Of a DNA stretch of 64,000 bases, positions 62,981-64,000 are shown piece after piece. Under the pieces are notes generated by a model. It ran no database searches and was not told the origin of the DNA. It saw nothing but the letters and a program-made list of their open reading frames with translations. Made by a program: the position numbers and the translations under genes. The DNA lies in the NCBI GenBank assembly GCA_033782935.1, contig JAWQEG010000506.1:186001-250000 (forward strand), given 5' to 3'. This DNA is from Petrolisthes cinctipes (Eukaryota; Arthropoda; Malacostraca; Decapoda; Porcellanidae). Position 1 is the first letter of the stretch. Each line of letters begins with the position of its first letter.

Positions 62981-64000
62981 TCCATTTTCATTATGTTTTG
63001 GGCCTGTATTTTAAAAATACTCTAACACTGAGTAGGCATGTACAGATCGCTTCTGGGACCCAAAAATATCGAATTTTCGGTTGTTTTGAGACTGAATTTG
63101 AGATATAAACAGGTACAGAAGATGCATGCATATATCGACTTTGGGGACTTAAAATATCGATATTAAGCCATGTTTTGCCCTGTATTTTGAAAATACTCTA
63201 TCACGGAGTAGACATGTACAGATCGCTTTTGGGACCCAAAGATATCGAATTTTCGTGTGTTTTGAGCCTGAATTTGAGATATAAACGGGTACAGAAGATG
63301 CATACACATATTGACTTTGGGCACCTAAAATATCGATTTTTAGCATGTTTTGGGCCTGTAATTTGAAAATACTCTAACACGGAGTAGGCATGTACAGATC
63401 GATTCTGGGACCCAATAATATCGAATTTTCGGGTGTTTTGAGACTGAATTTGAGATATAAACAGGTACAGAAGATGCATGCACATATCGACTTTGGGCAC
63501 CTACAATATCGATTTTTAGCATGTTTTTGGACTATATTTTGAAAATATTCTAGCACTGAATAGGTATGTACAAATCGCTTCTGGGACCCAAAAATATCGA
63601 ATTTTCGGGTGTTTTGAGATTGAATTTGGAATATAAACGGGTACAGAAGATTCATAAACATATTGACTTTGGGCACCTAAAATATCGATTTTCATTATGT
63701 TTTGGGCCTGTATTTTGAAAATACTCTAACACTGAGTAGGCATGTACAGATCGCTTCTGGGACCCAAAAATATCGAATTTTCGGTTGTTTTGAGACTGAA
63801 TTTGAGATATAAACGAGTACAGAAGATGCATGCACATATCGACTTAGGGCACCTAAAATAACGATATCTAGCATGTTTTGGGCCTATATTTTGAAAATAT
63901 TCTAGCACTAAGTAGGCATGTACAGAACGCTTCTGAGACCCAAAAATATCTAATTTTCGGTTGTTTTGAGACTAAATTTGAGATATAAACAGGTACAGAA

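Larger units (their letters stand above)
3867..64000 (+). repeat. 176-bp satellite DNA array, about 340 head-to-tail monomers
   Basis: The landmark GGGACCCAAAA recurs every 176 bp, for example at 3878, 4054, 4230, 4406, 4582, 4758, 4934, 5110, 5286, 5462, 5638, 5814, 5990 and 6166. All copies have the same orientation. Single-base-deletion (175 bp) and +17 bp variants occur further in. The stretch GGGACCC to TTTTCGG at the start of the monomer is among the least variable parts. The array is AT-rich, has no unique DNA within it and is cut by the right edge. No gene was found in its 60 kb. Because 176 is not a multiple of three, a reading frame changes phase at each monomer, and the recurrent 60-120 codon open frames are artefacts. 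A centromeric or pericentromeric role is inferred from array size and monomer length only. Confidence 0.97.

Noticed and set aside
3836..63908. Several hundred overlapping 60-120 codon open frames, mostly minus strand, with very similar proteins (KFDIFGSQKRSVHAYSVLEY type)
   Set aside because: They repeat with the satellite, change frame at every 176-bp monomer, overlap each other in several frames and show no codon-like conservation. They are by-products of the satellite and not a gene family.
3867..64000. CRISPR-like array because of regular short conserved blocks
   Set aside because: The whole 176-bp unit is conserved, there are no unique spacers or cas genes, and the context is eukaryotic.
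3867..64000. RNA polymerase III internal promoter (B box) in GTGTTTTGAGCCTG
   Set aside because: It lacks the core GTTCGA of a B box, and no matching A box or terminator spacing was seen.
3867..64000. Further 22-bp or 44-bp subdivision of the 88-bp half-unit
   Set aside because: Only the TATCGA core at positions 13 and 79 suggests it. Other quarter comparisons were near random, so it is not supported.

Overview
The window is eukaryotic, most likely from an invertebrate metazoan. It holds one degraded Ty3/gypsy-type LTR retrotransposon (about 1-3866, coding on the minus strand) and then one uninterrupted AT-rich tandem satellite array (about 3867-64000) that runs off the right edge. No bacterial features, tRNA, rRNA or host protein gene was recognised. 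The species cannot be named from this sequence. The gag and pol types are those seen in metazoan gypsy elements, and a megabase-style satellite with nested higher-order repeats points to a centromeric or other heterochromatic region.

Retrotransposon (1-3866). Read along its own minus-strand direction it has a short 5' LTR (about 3866-3645) with TATA-like and AATAAA signals, a primer binding site matching tRNA-Trp (3642 down), gag (3623-2823) and pol in the -1 frame (2883 to past the left edge). Pol has protease, reverse transcriptase, RNase H and integrase in the Ty3/gypsy order, and every catalytic residue I looked for is present. Three nonsense codons break the element: TGA and TAG in gag, TAA in the integrase C-terminal region. 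All three sit in otherwise open frames with no frameshift, so the copy looks recently inactivated. The 3' end and 3' LTR lie outside the window.

Satellite (3867-64000). About 340 head-to-tail monomers of 176 bp, all in one orientation. The monomer is itself an old dimer of two 88-bp halves that align without gaps at about 60 of 88 positions. The monomers fall into several classes, best told apart at one variable site in the second half-unit. These classes are arranged in mosaic higher-order repeats: 7-mer steps (about 1230 bp), 9-, 10-, 12- and 13-mers, a 22-mer (3887 bp), a 28-mer (4927 bp), and a block repeated 25.4 kb away. At least one 7-mer duplication has a single mismatch over about 1.25 kb, so the array is turning over now. 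The many 60-120 codon open frames in the array are by-products of the repeat and are not annotated as genes.

Coordinates of satellite blocks were read by eye from shared variants and are good to roughly 20-50 bp. Identity figures are given only where bases were compared directly.
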